DNA of 64,000 bases from positions 13,841,167 to 13,905,166 of the forward strand of contig CM034236.1 in NCBI GenBank assembly GCA_019916065.1, in the 5' to 3' direction. A program made the translations under genes and the position numbers. Positions 45,703 through 57,620 of the stretch are shown here, piece after piece (position 1 is the first letter of the stretch; the number at the start of each line of letters is the position of its first letter). Source of the stretch: Vitellaria paradoxa. Its lineage: Eukaryota > Streptophyta > Magnoliopsida > Ericales > Sapotaceae. The notes below the pieces were generated by a model. That model saw only the letters and a program-made list of their open reading frames with translations, was not told where the DNA came from and made no database searches.

Positions 45703-46929
45703 AAAAAACTGCACAACAGGACAGAAAATGAACAGAAACAAAATCTGGACAGCATAGGAAAAGCTACACAGAAACAGCAGCTGAACAATTTTGAGCAGAA
45801 TAGCAAAATTCAGAAGCAAGATCAGGTAAATTCTGAGAATGCACTTGAGTTTTCTGAAAATAAAACCAAGGATTTTGATAAAAACCAGCTGGATAAGAGT
45901 GAAAAAATTTCTGGAAAAGAGAAGATTTCAAAAGAAAACCAGCTGGACAGCCCTGATTTCATTCCAAAAATCCCTTTTCCTCAAAGGTTGAACAAAGGAA
46001 AGAAAGAAAATCTGAATTCTGAAATTTATGAGCTTTTGAAACAAGTCAGAATAAACATTCCTTTGCTTGATGCCATTAAACAAAATCCATCTTATGGAAA
46101 GTTTTTGAAAGATTTGTGCACTGTCAAAAGGAGAATGAATGTCAAAGAGAGAGCATTTTTAACTGAACAAGTGAGCTCAATATTGCAATTCAAAACCCCT
46201 CCAAAATATAAAGATCCGGGGTGCCCAACAATTGCATGTATCATTGGGGAAAAGAAGGTAGATAGAGCTTTGTTGGATTTGGGAGCAAGTGTTAATCTTT
46301 TGCCATTTTCTGTGTACCAACAACTTGGATTAGGTGAGCTTAGACCTACTAGGGTGACACTTCAATTAGCAGATAGGTCAGTCAAAGTCCCTAGAGGTAT
46401 TGTGGAAGATGTCTTGATTCAAGTGGAACATTTTGTGTTTCCCGTGGACTTTATAGTGCTTGATACCAAACCAATTCAAGGGCCACAACCAGCTGTCCCA
46501 GTTATCTTAGGAAGACCATTTTTGGCCACTTCTAATGCCTTAATCAATTGTAGAACTGGAGTCATTAAGTTGTCTTTTGGTAACATGACCATTGAGAAGA
46601 ACATCTTTAGTGTGACCAAACAACCAAGTGACCATGAGGAGATAGAGGAAGTAGATTTGATTCAAACCATCACACAAGAGCATTTTGATAGAGAGTACTT
46701 AGAAGACCCATTGGAAAGAGCTTTAGTGAACAGTGATCAAGTAGATTTCCTAGATGATTGTGACTTGAAAAATTTTGGTGGAGGAGAATTTGAGGAAATG
46801 GAAAAATCAGTGATGTCAGTGAATCAGTGGAGGCCCACTTTTGAGTCTTTAGAGCTGCCAACAGTCAAATCTCAGCCATCTTTTGAGAAGCCACCCATAC
46901 CCGAGAGAAAGCTTTACCTAGTGAGCTAA
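45703..46929 (+). CDS. pro: Gypsy aspartic protease region
   Basis: The frame is open from 45703, with its first ATG at 46138 (an earlier in-frame non-ATG start context lies at 45988), so in an intact element this would be translated as a continuation of Gag. A charged Gln/Lys/Glu-rich linker leads to PIPERK-type and [13 protein letters not shown] motifs. Protease follows with the active site [13 protein letters not shown] (about 46275), where DLGAS stands for the usual DTGAS, and the flap and C-terminal part ending [20 protein letters not shown]. The frame stops at 46929, while the RT frame is already open from 46887. A single-base shift in that overlap breaks the polyprotein. Confidence 0.88.
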   Translation, partial: KKLHNRTENEQKQNLDSIGKATQKQQLNNFEQNSKIQKQDQVNSENALEFSENKTKDFDKNQLDKSEKISGKEKISKENQLDSPDFIPKIPFPQRLNKGKKENLNSEIYELLKQVRINIPLLDAIKQNPSYGKFLKDLCTVKRRMNVKERAFLTEQVSSILQFKTPPKYKDPGCPTIACIIGEKKVDRALLDLGASVNLLPFSVYQQLGLGELRPTRVTLQLADRSVKVPRGIVEDVLIQVEHFVFPVDFIVLDTKPIQGPQPAVPVILGRPFLATSNALINCRTGVIKLSFGNMTIEKNIFSVTKQPSDHEEIEEVDLIQTITQEHFDREYLEDPLERALVNSDQVDFLDDCDLKNFGGGEFEEMEKSVMSVNQWRPTFESLELPTVKSQPSFEKPPIPERKLYLVS

Positions 46930-49808
46930 AATATGTGTTTTTGGGTGAGGGAGAGTCCTATCCAGCTGTTATTTCTTCTCAGCTGAATTTTGATCAAGAG
47001 AATAGACTTGTTGAGGTCTTGAGAAAACATAAAAGAGCCTTGGGCTGGACCATAGCAGACCTGCAAGGAATCAGCCCACTGATTTGCACCCATAGGATAT
47101 TTTTGGAGGAGGATGCCAAACCCATTAGGCAGATGCAAAGGAGACTAAACCCAAACATGAAAGAAGTGGTTAGGGGAGAGGTAATTAAGCTATTGGATGC
47201 TGGAATTATCTACCCTATCTCAGACTCTAAATGGGTTAGTCCAACTCAAGTAGTGCCCAAGAAATCCGGAGTGACTGTGGTGAAAAATGAACAAGATGAG
47301 CTAGTTCCAATGCGCATCCAAACAGGATGGCGCATGTGCATAGATTATAGGAAGTTAAATGCAGTCACAAGGAAGGATCATTTCCCTCTTCCATTCCTAG
47401 ATCAGGTATTGGAAAGAGTGGCAGGACAGGCATTCTATTGTTTCTTGGATGGATACTCAGGGTACAATCAAATTGAAATTGCATTGGATGATCAGGAGAA
47501 GACCACATTTACTTGCCCATTTGGTACTTTTGCATATAGGCGCATGCCTTTTGGCCTTTGCAATGCTCCTGCTACTTTTCAGAGGTGCATGATTAGTTTG
47601 TTTAGTGACTTTGTGGAGAAATTTCTTGAAGTATTCATGGATGACTTTTCAGTCTATGGGAGTGACTTTGATTTGTGTTTGGAGAATTTAGAGAAAGTTT
47701 TGGCAAGATGTGAAGAGAAAAACTTGGTGTTGAATTGGGAGAAATGCCATTTTATGGTAACTCAGGGGATAGTTCTTGGTCATATAGTGTCTTCTAGGGG
47801 GATAGAAGTAGATAGAGCAAAAGTTGAGATTATTCAAAAACTTCCTACCCGTAGATGTGTCAAGGATGTCAGATCGTTTTTAGGACATGCAGGTTTCTAT
47901 AGGAGGTTCATTGCATCATTCAGTGCTATTTCTAGACCTTTGTGCAATCTCCTAGGCCAGGATGTTCCTTTTGATTGGACATCAGATTGTCAGGCTTCAT
48001 TTGATAGACTTAAGGACTTGCTTACTTCAGCCCCCATTATGCAGACACCAGATTGGACTCTACCTTTTGAGATCATGTGTGATGCTAGTGATAGTGCCAT
48101 TGGTGCAGTCCTAGGTCAGAGGAGAGAGAGGAAGTCACATGTGCTATACTATGCTAGCAAATCCCTTAGTGATGCACAAAAGAACTACACAACTACTGAG
48201 AAGGAGTTGCTAGCAGTAGTATATGCATTGGATAAGTTTAGATCATATCTTGTGGGATCTCATGTCATTGTGTTTACTGATCATGCAGCACTTAAGTATC
48301 TTTTGACCAAATCTGATGCCAAGCCAAGACTCATTAGGTGGATTCTTTTGCTGCAAGAATTTGATTTAGAGATTAAAGATAAGAAGGGAGTTGAAAATGT
48401 AGTTGCTGACCATCTTTCTAGACTTCCACATCAGGACTTAGCAGTTTTTGAGTCACCTATTAATGAGACTTTCCCTGATGAGCAGTTGTTCCATTTAGAT
48501 TCCTCAGAGACACCATGGTTTGCAGACATAGCCAATTATTTGGTTTCAGGTGTGGTGCCTTCTCATTGGACCATGTTAGATAAGAAAAAGTTTTTCAGGA
48601 ATGTGAGGCACTTTTTCTGGGATGATCCATATCTGTTTAAGTATTGCTCAGATCAAGTCATAAGGAGATGCATACCCGAGAGTGAAGCCCAGAGTGTCAT
48701 TAGTTTTTGTCATACTCTTGCATGTGGAGGTCATTTTTCAGCTAGGAAGACAGTGGCAAAGATTTTACAGAGTGGATTATTTTGGCCTACCATGTTTAGG
48801 GATGTGCATGCCTTTTGTGTTGCTTGTGATAGGTGTCAAAGGCTTGGTAAGATCACTAGGAAAAACATGATGCCACTTCACCCCATTTATGTGCTTGATA
48901 TCTTTGATTGTTGGGGTATGGATTTTATGGGACCATTTGTGAATTCATTTGGCAATGAGTATATCTTAGTGGCAGTGGATTATGTTTCAAAGTGGGTAGA
49001 GGCCATACCAATTAGGACCAATGACCACAAGGTAGTGATAAAATTTTTGAAGGAAAATGTGTTTTCAAGATTTGGAATGCCAAAGGCCATGATAAGTGAT
49101 AGGGGAACACATTTTTGCAATAGATATGTTGGCCTATTGATGAGGAAGTATGGGGTTGTGCATAAGGTTGGAACATCATATCATCCCCAAACAAGTGGAC
49201 AAGCCGAGTTGGCCAATAGAGAGATCAAGAGAATCATTGAAAAAACAGTGAATCCCACAAGGAAAGATTGGTCTTTGAAATTGGTTGATGCACTTTGGGC
49301 TTATAGGACTGCCTACAAGACTATCCTAGGCATGTCTCCTTATAGGTTAGTGTATGGAAAAGCTTGTCATCTTCCTGTGGAACTTGAACACAAGGCCTAT
49401 TGGGCAGTGAAATACTTCAATGAAAACATCACTGAATCTGGTTGTCAGAGGAAATTGCAACTAAATGAGCTTGAGGAGATTAGGAATGATGCATATGAGA
49501 ATGCTAAGATCACCAAGGATAGAGTGAAGAAATGGCATGATACACATATCCTCAAAAGAGAGTTGTTTGTGGGACAAAAGGTTTTGTTGTATGACTCAAG
49601 GTTACACTTGTTTCCCGGGAAGTTGAAGTCAAGATGGAGTGGTCCATATGTGATTCAGAACATCACTGAGTTTGGGGCTGTTGACATTCAAAATCCAACC
49701 TCCAAAAATGTTTTTAGAGTGAATGGACAGAGATTGAAAGAGTATCATGAGAATTTTGTTGCTGAAGTAGAGAGTTGGGATCTTGAAGATCCCCCAAATT
49801 CTGTTTGA
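46887..49808 (+). CDS. pol: Gypsy Pol: RT, RNase H, integrase (intact frame)
   Basis: One open frame of 973 codons after the frameshift. [16 protein letters not shown] onward, [15 protein letters not shown], and the catalytic FMDDFSVYG at 47634. RNase [32 protein letters not shown] motif ([10 protein letters not shown]), and [11 protein letters not shown]. Integrase: zinc-binding H-H-C-C ([16 protein letters not shown]), then the D,D,E core with WGMDFMGPF (48915), [12 protein letters not shown] (49095) and [14 protein letters not shown] (49200). The C-terminal part ends [10 protein letters not shown] and continues to 49808. All catalytic residues are present. Sequence condition matches the nearly identical LTRs. 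Confidence 0.95.
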   Translation, partial: EATHTREKALPSELKYVFLGEGESYPAVISSQLNFDQENRLVEVLRKHKRALGWTIADLQGISPLICTHRIFLEEDAKPIRQMQRRLNPNMKEVVRGEVIKLLDAGIIYPISDSKWVSPTQVVPKKSGVTVVKNEQDELVPMRIQTGWRMCIDYRKLNAVTRKDHFPLPFLDQVLERVAGQAFYCFLDGYSGYNQIEIALDDQEKTTFTCPFGTFAYRRMPFGLCNAPATFQRCMISLFSDFVEKFLEVFMDDFSVYGSDFDLCLENLEKVLARCEEKNLVLNWEKCHFMVTQGIVLGHIVSSRGIEVDRAKVEIIQKLPTRRCVKDVRSFLGHAGFYRRFIASFSAISRPLCNLLGQDVPFDWTSDCQASFDRLKDLLTSAPIMQTPDWTLPFEIMCDASDSAIGAVLGQRRERKSHVLYYASKSLSDAQKNYTTTEKELLAVVYALDKFRSYLVGSHVIVFTDHAALKYLLTKSDAKPRLIRWILLLQEFDLEIKDKKGVENVVADHLSRLPHQDLAVFESPINETFPDEQLFHLDSSETPWFADIANYLVSGVVPSHWTMLDKKKFFRNVRHFFWDDPYLFKYCSDQVIRRCIPESEAQSVISFCHTLACGGHFSARKTVAKILQSGLFWPTMFRDVHAFCVACDRCQRLGKITRKNMMPLHPIYVLDIFDCWGMDFMGPFVNSFGNEYILVAVDYVSKWVEAIPIRTNDHKVVIKFLKENVFSRFGMPKAMISDRGTHFCNRYVGLLMRKYGVVHKVGTSYHPQTSGQAELANREIKRIIEKTVNPTRKDWSLKLVDALWAYRTAYKTILGMSPYRLVYGKACHLPVELEHKAYWAVKYFNENITESGCQRKLQLNELEEIRNDAYENAKITKDRVKKWHDTHILKRELFVGQKVLLYDSRLHLFPGKLKSRWSGPYVIQNITEFGAVDIQNPTSKNVFRVNGQRLKEYHENFVAEVESWDLEDPPNSV

Positions 49809-51493
49809 ATGAAGAAAGGATTCTGACTTTGTATCATAATAGTGTAGGTTCTGTTATACTTTTGATTTTCTGTTTTCTTTGGTTTTTGTAATTTTCTTTC
49901 TTTCATCTAAAAAAAAAAAAAATTTCAGTTTGCAAGTTTTAACACATTGGTTTCAGCAAGTTTCATGAAGAATTGAGAATTTCTGCTTTGTGTTTTACTG
50001 ATATTTGAATTTTCAAAGGTTGGAACTGACATGTGCTATTTGAGGTAGCAACATCACTTGTGGTGGAACTACTTGAGAGTCAAATGGAATAAATGCATTT
50101 GCTTGATTTGTTTTGGGAGTATAATGCATTAACCAAATTGGGTAGCACATGCTTTCAAAGTGTTTCAGAATGCAGCCAAAGGATTTCAATTGAGCATGCT
50201 TCATTAAGGATCAAGTCACATCAGCAGGTGCAACAAAAATTGATCAAATCTGGTACTGCTATAAGTCCAAATCAGATGAGAAATTCATCTCATTCGAATA
50301 GCTGAACAGTCATTTGAATAGGCCATCTGAGCACAAAATCTCATCTGTGAACAGCAACCCATCTTGCATATTTACTGATCTCCTGCATCTTTGTTGTTTG
50401 TGATGCTTGGCAGAACCTCACTGATCCTTAATTACACTCAACCCATTTTGCATTATTTTGGTTTTTCTTATTTGCATTTTCTTTGAGAATATTGCATTGA
50501 ACAAGTTGGGGGGAGCAACTGTTTTGGTAATACCTTGGAGTTTCAGCTGGTCTGCATCACTCAAACATGTTAACCTTAAACTCAGCAGGTACCTCTTTTC
50601 CCTTTGCACTTTATTCCAAATTGTTTGACTTGTTTGTGCATTGAGGACAATGCTTGTTTCTAGTTGAGGGGGAGAAATAGTTTGAGTTCTTTTCTTGGTC
50701 TTATGCATTGGTGTTGATTGGAATATGCTGAATGAAATTGCTGATCTACTTTGTTATACTTGATGAACTGAAATTTGAGTAGTGTGTTTAATTTAGCTAA
50801 ATGCTGAGAATTTTCTAAAAAAAATTTTCTAAATTTTCTTTGATTTTTTTTTCTTTTTAAGCTGTTCTTTTTGTTCTTCTTTTGAGTTTAGCTGTTATTA
50901 GTGTGAATAAACTTAACTCATGTGACAAAATAAGGTTTGAGCATTTCTATGGGATTGTTAGCAGATTTGAACACTGGAATTACTGTTTGGGATTTTCTGA
51001 TGCAACCTATTCGAATATGGGCTGTGGTATTCGAATATTTGTTACAGCTTATATTGTAATTGGTTGTATTGGTGTATTTTTGGATTAAATTGTGGGCTAA
51101 CAATTCAACAGGATTTTTCAAATTTAATTTTGTCAAAGTTTTCTAAAAAAAAAAAAGAAAAATATGAAGAAACATGGCTTAAATTTCTCTGAGAATTCAT
51201 CACAGATTTTGGTCAGTTACTGGATTGCTGGATGGGAGACTGTATTCGAATGGGGTCTGTTGGTATTCGAATATGCTGAGGCGGGTCAGTAACCTAAATG
51301 AGGTTTTTCTCATTCAGATACTTGAAAATTCATGCCCGAATGCCCTAAAAGCACACACCCCTTAAGTTCCCCCCATTTACTCAAATTAAAAAGGGTGCAA
51401 AACAGAGATTTGGGATTTCTGAAAGACAAATACGAAGCTAGGGTTTCCTGAGAAGATTGAAGAAGAACAATCCGAAGTTTGGAGGGAATAAGG
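49809..51493 (+). other. Gypsy spacer between pol and ORF2, with paired palindromes
   Basis: Non-coding. ATTCGAAT palindromes occur in pairs at 50293/50313 (the second as TTTGAA), 51010/51030 and 51245/51266. Two poly-G tracts (TTGGGGGGAGC at about 50509; GAGGGGGAGAAATAG at about 50667) resemble internal polypurine tracts. Confidence 0.7.
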
Positions 51494-52783
51494 ATGAAGA
51501 AGAAGGTGACTGCACCTGGACCAAGGCGATGGAGTCGGCGATTGAGGGAAACTATGCGAGGTGCCAGGTCTGTTCAATCTTCTTTCTATGAACCTGTAGA
51601 CCTAAGTGCCCAACCCCAATCTCCTACACTTTCTCCTATCACTGAAAGACAACCAACCATTGAACCTGAACAAGCCCCAGACGACATCAACGTAGGTGTC
51701 AATGTTGAAGCTGACATTCCAAGAACAGAAGTTCCTGGTGAAGGGACTTCTGCAACACCCTACTCTAACCCTAGGTTTGCCAATGAAGTAGCAAAAGATA
51801 GATACCTTAATTGGTATTCTAAGAGGGCTGTCCTGTGTGAGAGGGGTATCAACATTGAAGACTATTCTGATCCCCCTTATGAGCTAGTAGACATGATTAA
51901 CAGGAGGGGATGGACTGATTGGGTTATTGTGAGTCAGAAAGCAGTAGTACCTCTGGTTAGGGAATTTTATTCTAATGCTGTGAAAGGAAAGAAAGGAAAA
52001 ATTGAGATTAAGACCAATGTGAGGAAGAAGGAAATACTGCTGACACCTGAGACTATTGCAATGTATGCTGGATTACCATTTGGACAGTCTATGGTTATTA
52101 ATCTGGAACATCAAGCTGAATGGATAGAACAACTTAAAAAAGAAAATTTTGTAAAGTTGCTTTCTGGAAACCCTCAAGCTCAATGGAATGGAGTAAGATT
52201 GTCAAAAGGGGACCTCACAGACAAGAGTAAAGTGTTGCACATGTTGGTCTGTTCAAAGATTTTACCACATGCCTATGTCTCAGCTGTGACTTTACCATAA
52301 GCTGAGATGATTGGAAGGCTTCTCCTAGATATCCCCATTGACTTGACAAAGCACATTTGGAATATAATCACTGGAGCAATTGCAAAACCAGATGTGAATT
52401 CTGGTTTGCCTTTTGGGGGGTTGATAACTAAAATTCTGCAAGGTTATGGGGTGAAGGAAAAGAGTGGAATGGAGACAGTGAAACCTGCTACTCGAATTGC
52501 TCAAACTTCAATGAAGAGGAGTAAAGGGCAATTAGCAAGGAAGGCAACAGTAGACTCACAGAAAGAATAGCAATCTGAGGAGCAATCAGGAACTGAAGTG
52601 GTGACTCTTCAAAGCTTGTATGCATTATTGAAGGAGGTGAAGGATCAGCAAATGGAGATGGCAGCTGAGCTGAAGAATTTAAAGGACAAACAGGATGCTG
52701 ATCATCAACAAATGCTTGAAATGTTGGAAGGGTTACCTGAACCAGCTGCTCCTGAAGATTATATGACACCTCCAGATCATTGA
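51494..52783 (+). pseudogene. Gypsy downstream ORF (Athila-type ORF, function unknown)
   Basis: The ATG at 51494 starts a basic segment (KKKVTAPGPRRWSRRLRETM). An acidic Pro/Thr-rich linker follows, then a conserved core: RFANEVAKDRYLNWYSKRAV, VPLVREFYSNAVKG, and LLTPETIAMYAGLPFGQSM, the pattern (FSPEAIN...LGLP) of the putative plant transposon protein domain found after pol in Athila elements. The end has a Leu/Met heptad-like stretch (LYALLKEVKDQQMEMAAELK) that may form a coiled coil. Two in-frame stops interrupt 430 codons: TAA at 52298 and TAG at 52568, each one C-to-T step from a Gln codon. No clear signal peptide or membrane span is visible, so an envelope role is not supported. Confidence 0.75.
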
Positions 52784-54538
52784 AGCCTGCTGTCCTTGAG
52801 CCATAAAGCTAAAATCTGTGAATGAATTTTAGGAAAATTTAAAGCCATGTTTTGTCCTCAGAAAATAGTTTCCTTTGTTTTATTTTCTTATTTTGTTAAT
52901 TTTGAATTTGAATGACTTTGAACTCTGAATTTGGATGATATTTTTGTTAGAAATCCATTTTGAGCATTGGGGTTATGTTGTGATCTGTTTAGTTGAGATG
53001 AGCTCTTTTGTTTTAAATGCATGACAGGCTATAACTTAGAATGTACCTTGATGCTGATTGCTGGATTTTGAGTTTTCAGTTTGGAATTTGAATTAGTTGT
53101 TATGTTTAATTTGCTTAATGGTTGAATTGGGATGGATGGAGTTAGTTTTTAACTTGTCAACTTAGACATGGACATTTATGAATGAGTTTCTTGATTGAAC
53201 AATGGATTGCATTATTTCCCAGCCATAGTGGAGACTTAAACCTGAAGTGAGATTTTGAGCCTTTAAGCTTTGTTTATGAGAGATATGCAATTACTCTAGA
53301 GCTTATCAAAAGCTGAAATATTTCTTTACTTCATTTTCTTCAATAACTCCAATTACAATACTTTGCTTTGGGTGTTTGTGAAGTTGTAGAGGAATTGAAC
53401 TTGATTTTTGGTTCTTAGTTTTTATGGTTGAATGAAATGAAACCAAGGAAATGATATTAGGACATTTTTTTTTCTTATCTTTTGAGCTTAAAAAAAAAAA
53501 AAAAAAATTCCTCTTCTTTGATGAACATCATCCTTGGAGCCAAGTTTGAGCTTTATTAGAGCATTCATACTTCTTTATTCTTACCACATCATCCCCTTAA
53601 CCATTATGAATGCTCTTTAGCCTTCCCTAACAGATTGGAATACACTGAAAATATTAAGGAAGAGCAATGAACAACATTTTGGGATTTTTGGGGTGAGGAT
53701 AGAAAAAATTGATGGAAGGAATGAAAAGAATGATAAGAGGATATGGTGATGTCCAAATTCAGAAAACTCTGTTTCGATTATGAGTTTCAACTTTTAGATA
53801 TATAGACATTGAAAAAAAAAAAAAAAAAAGAAGAAATTGATTTCAGTGTTCCAATTCATTTTGAATTCCTTAATCCTCCTTTCAACTACCTCATCAAACC
53901 TCATGGCCCCATTACAACCCAAAGCAAGTCCTAATTGATCTTTGGAAGAATTATCATTCAATTGTGAAATTTAGGAATTGGGGGGTATAGTGAAAATTCT
54001 AAAATAACCTTACTGCACTATTCTTTCATGGAGTTATGTCAAGTCCTTTTCTTTATTGGATCGAACGTTTTTGACTTGTAGATGCACCCTCTTAGAATTT
54101 GATTTACATTTATTCTTTACAAAAAGGGGCATCTTGAGGGGAACCTTGTGTGCTTCATTTTCTTGTGAGTGAATTCCAAGGTGAGATTTTGAAGTTGAAG
54201 CTTTGGGAAGTAATATGATGCAAAGTTCAGGATAGAGTTTGATTATGGAGATCTATGTTGAGTTAACAGGTTAAGAACTGAATTTTCATGCTTGGATCAA
54301 GTGTTTAGCAAATTTCACATACCATACCTAATTTCATGATTCTAGGAGTGTTAGCTTAAATTTCTTAGCTTGATGTATTGAGTAACATTCCATGGTTATG
54401 ACTTATTATCCATTTAGAATTGAAATGCTATTTTTAGATGTGTCCTTCACAGATGTGCAATTTCATAACATGAAAATGTTGATTGTTTTTAAAGGTAGCC
54501 TTCCTTCTTTAAGCATTGCTAGGGACTAGCAATGTCTA
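52784..54538 (+). other. Gypsy 3' non-coding region
   Basis: About 1.75 kb without a frame. It has A-runs at 53490-53507 and 53812-53829 and T-rich text. No ATTCGAAT pair is present. Confidence 0.7.
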
Positions 54539-54550
54539 AGTTGGGGGGTG
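54539..54550 (+). other. Gypsy polypurine tract
   Basis: AGTTGGGGGGTG lies directly before the 3' LTR. Confidence 0.8.
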
Positions 54551-56085
54551 TGATTGGGCTCGAGTTGTTACACATTTGTTCACTTAAATACACTTTTATA
54601 CATGACATAATTGATATAAGATAGGTGTTTTGTGCAGAATTTATCCACATCTTTAGAATATGGAACATGTGTTGAATTGTGCCATAAAGAGAAGCAATTT
54701 GAGCTAAATTAAGGATGCAAAGAAGGAGATGCTGAAGCACATCTGTTGAAATGGATTTGTTGAGTAAAGTCATGGGAGCAGAAGAAGAATTTCCAGTTGC
54801 TGAACAAGTTGAATTCTGGAAGGAGGAGAACATTCGAATATAGTGCCAAAGCATTCGAATGCTGTCAAAAAGAGTTCAGAGAATTTCTGGAGGAAATGCA
54901 TATTCGAATACAGCCAAGCAGTATTCGAATACTAGGACCGTTGGCAGAAAACAGACTCCACGTGATTTTACAGATTCGGGGGGGGATGCAATCTAGAGGA
55001 GAGAGAAAGACGGGGGAATGATGGCATCACACGACCCACACCCATGAGAGAGAAGGAAGGACAGAACATTCGGTTAGAGGAGAGAGGGGGAGAAGAGAGA
55101 AGGGGAGGTGAGGGTAGCGAGAAAATTTTCTTCTTCTTCCTTCTTCATTCTCTAGTTTTTCAGATTTTCTGCCATTCTTTTGTTTTCAATTCTGATTTTA
55201 ATTTCAGTTTATTGTAATTAGATTTGAATTCTACAGCACATTACAATTTCATTCTTGTAATTAGATTTCAATTGGAGTTAAAGAGAAAATTACATTTTTC
55301 AGCTTTGAAGGTTATGTCTCTGTTCTTCATTTCTGTTCTTCATTTTCTTAAGATGATCGGCTAGTTTTTCTTGGGCCAAGGCAAGGATAATGTCCTGTCG
55401 AATGATTTCCAAGATGCCGTTCTTCATGGATTAATTTTGAGTTCTTTGGTTATCAATCTTAGTTGTATCTCGTTACTCTCGAAATCAATGGTTCAATGTC
55501 CGATTAACACTTGTTTACATATTCTATCAATGAGTTCATAGAAGTTGCTGAATTCAGAACTCTTATTGCAAATATGTATGGGAGTTGCTAGAGTTAGATC
55601 TTATATAGTTTTCATGATAGCTTATGCACATCACTTGTTTGATCCATGGCTTGTATCATTTGAAATTAATTTTCTCCAAACATTAGAGCAACTAGAATTG
55701 ATGATCTATTTACTCTTGGTATTTTGAGATTGATTTGGATAGGCATTGGAATTGTCTTGCCCATCTTTTTAATATCAAGTTTTAGTTAAGTTTAGTTTTC
55801 ATTTCAAAACCCATTTCCAAAACCATCAAAAATTCCAAATCAGATTTTTAATTCTGTTTACCATTCATGTGAGCCATGTTTTGCCTCTTTAATGCATTTG
55901 ATTCAAACATGATTTTGCTCCCTAGATCCCTGTGGATATGACCTGGTTCTCACCAGTTAATTGTGCTATAATGAAACCTTGCACTTGGGGGAGTTTGTCT
56001 TGATTTTCCTTACTCAACACCTTTGAAAGCTGAATTTGCATCTTTATTTACATTTGAGAGTGAGGTAATTAAGCAAAAACAAGCA
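54551..56085 (+). repeat. Gypsy 3' LTR
   Basis: 1,535 bases, almost identical to 41709-43241. Differences I can see include T/C near 54559, one extra G in the G-run near 54981, and changes near 55005, 55137 and 55155 and at the end (GAGGTAATT versus GAGGCAATT). The four palindromes are at 54833, 54854, 54903 and 54924. Confidence 0.95.
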
Positions 56086-56278
56086 GTAGCTCTTTTTTGT
56101 TCTCTTGCAAAATGAAAAAAAAAAAAAAGACTTATAATCAATAAGATGGATCACCCGCACATAACTGATTATAGAATAAATAAATTTATACATTATATGG
56201 ATAAAGTTGAGAACAAAAGTTGACTCTGTAAGTCCACAATAAAATTATTAAACATAAAAAGAAATTGAAAAAACTCAC

Positions 56279-56428
56279 TTGCTTTTTGTCATCAGAACCT
56301 AAGATTGCACTGGCAGAAAGAGGAGGAACACTTTCTAGTGTTGATGGCAAAATAGGAGAGGCAATTGTTTCAGCAATGGGATCTTAAGACCAATATCCAT
56401 ATGATTGCGAAACATGCTCTTGAGTGGG
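56279..56428 (-). pseudogene. FEX: FEX N-terminal exon, second half
   Basis: Continuing directly from 63510 on the minus strand (one copy of CATAA removed), it reads PTQEHVSQSYGYWS, stop, DPIAETIASPILPSTLESVP and ends in SDDKKQ with a good donor GTGAGT at 56278. The stop is TAA at 56386-56384, one transition from a Gln codon. The low-complexity Ser/Pro-rich text fits the cytosolic N-terminal extension of plant FEX proteins. The assignment rests on family memory, strand, order and phase. Confidence 0.65.
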
Positions 56429-56433
56429 CATAA

Positions 56434-56893
56434 TGTTGGAAATAAATTTATACAACTGTATGCAAAGATTGGAATATTAATTACATAAAAATAAAACATG
56501 TAGAAGCGTACCGGACTGTGATTGTTCCATCTTCAACTCTGAAAGATTAAAAAATAATAGGGCTTGGTCTTCCTCTCTATCACAGTCAATATGACGGCTA
56601 TAAATGGGAACAACTACCTGTATATTGTGAAGAAAAAGAACCTAACCAATTTATAGAGGGTAAACCCTAACCTCATTGGGCCCTCCTATAAAAGGTCTGT
56701 AGTGGGTTTAACAACTGGCCCAGACTAACCGTCTATTCTCATTATCCCTATTAGGCGCACATAGACCCAACAATACAGATCACGACAAAATAAGCCTTAT
56801 CATATACGTTCTCATCTTTAACTTGGTTCTAACTCATTTTTGGTAAAATAAAAATTAATTAATGTATGCTCAATATATGAAAAATTCTAACAT
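56434..56893 (-). repeat. Copia 3, 3' LTR
   Basis: In element sense it starts TGTTAGAATTTTTCATA at 56893 and ends in TTTCCAACA at 56434. A TATA-like TATAAATT lies at 56655-56648. Confidence 0.9.
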
Positions 56894-56914
56894 TCTCCCA
56901 CTTGAGCGAACATT
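56894..56914 (-). other. Copia 3 polypurine tract
   Basis: On the minus strand TTCGCTCAAGTGGGAGAA precedes the 3' LTR. Confidence 0.65.
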
Positions 56915-57620
56915 AATTATATCTTTTAATTCTAGAAAAGATTTAAAAATATGACTCTCGGTTTAGAGATTATATGTGGCCACATTTCAAAACTAAGTAA
57001 AGATGAGGAACAACACCTAAAACAATCCCGTCCAACAAGATAATTAATATCGAACCAAGGTAAACATTACACTTATAATACATGTAATACTACTCATGAT
57101 TACAAATATCAATGATCTTATCGACATGGATCAAATGAGGTAGTGTGGTGGAAATTAGTATTGAATAAGTGATCTTATAAATGTGCTAATCCCTTATCAG
57201 TCCAATTCTCTTTAGATATGCTCACCAAACAAGCAAGAGAATTTAAAGGCTTCACGTGGAAACTAATATGTCTTACACAAAATATCTCAAAAGAAAGGTA
57301 AGACATATCCCAAAATGCTTAACTAACAAAAAACTAAAGACTTCAAATATAACATATATACAAAATCATAAATATATTCATGTACCAATGTTATCATAAG
57401 AATATAAATGATAACTTTCATTCAATATCAATAAGAATGAGAAATTATAAGTCTCAACATAAAAAATATTTGTTACATAATGTAAGAAAATAACTCTCAC
57501 TAACCAAGCATATCAAAAAACTCTATAATGCCCATGTTGAAACATGCCTATTAAAAACAATAGGTCTAAGTCCCTTGGTTAAGGGGTCTGCCATCATCCA
57601 ATCGGTATCAATATGCTCAA
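56915..57620 (-). other. Copia 3 3' non-coding region
   Basis: No coding motif is visible between the end of RNase H and the polypurine tract. Confidence 0.55.

Larger units (their letters stand above)
41709..56085 (+). mobile_element. Ty3/gypsy Athila-like LTR retrotransposon
   Basis: A 14.4 kb element with target duplication GTAGC (41704-41708 and 56086-56090). LTRs of about 1.53 kb begin TGATTGGGCT and end ACAAGCA. The primer site matches tRNA-Asp. gag and pol are followed by a 1.7 kb spacer, a second ORF, and 1.77 kb before the polypurine tract. Long LTRs, the tRNA-Asp primer, gag-pol with RT before integrase, and an extra downstream ORF fit the Athila/Tat branch. By eye the LTRs differ at about ten positions plus a one- or two-base indel, so insertion is recent. 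It lies in an intron of the FEX pseudogene, in opposite orientation. Confidence 0.95.

Noticed and set aside
49012..49194. Minus-strand frame in integrase, and similar frames across gag and pol
   Set aside because: Shadows of the plus-strand polyprotein.
51494..52783. Envelope gene of the gypsy element
   Set aside because: No signal peptide, fusion segment or membrane helix is visible; only the position fits.
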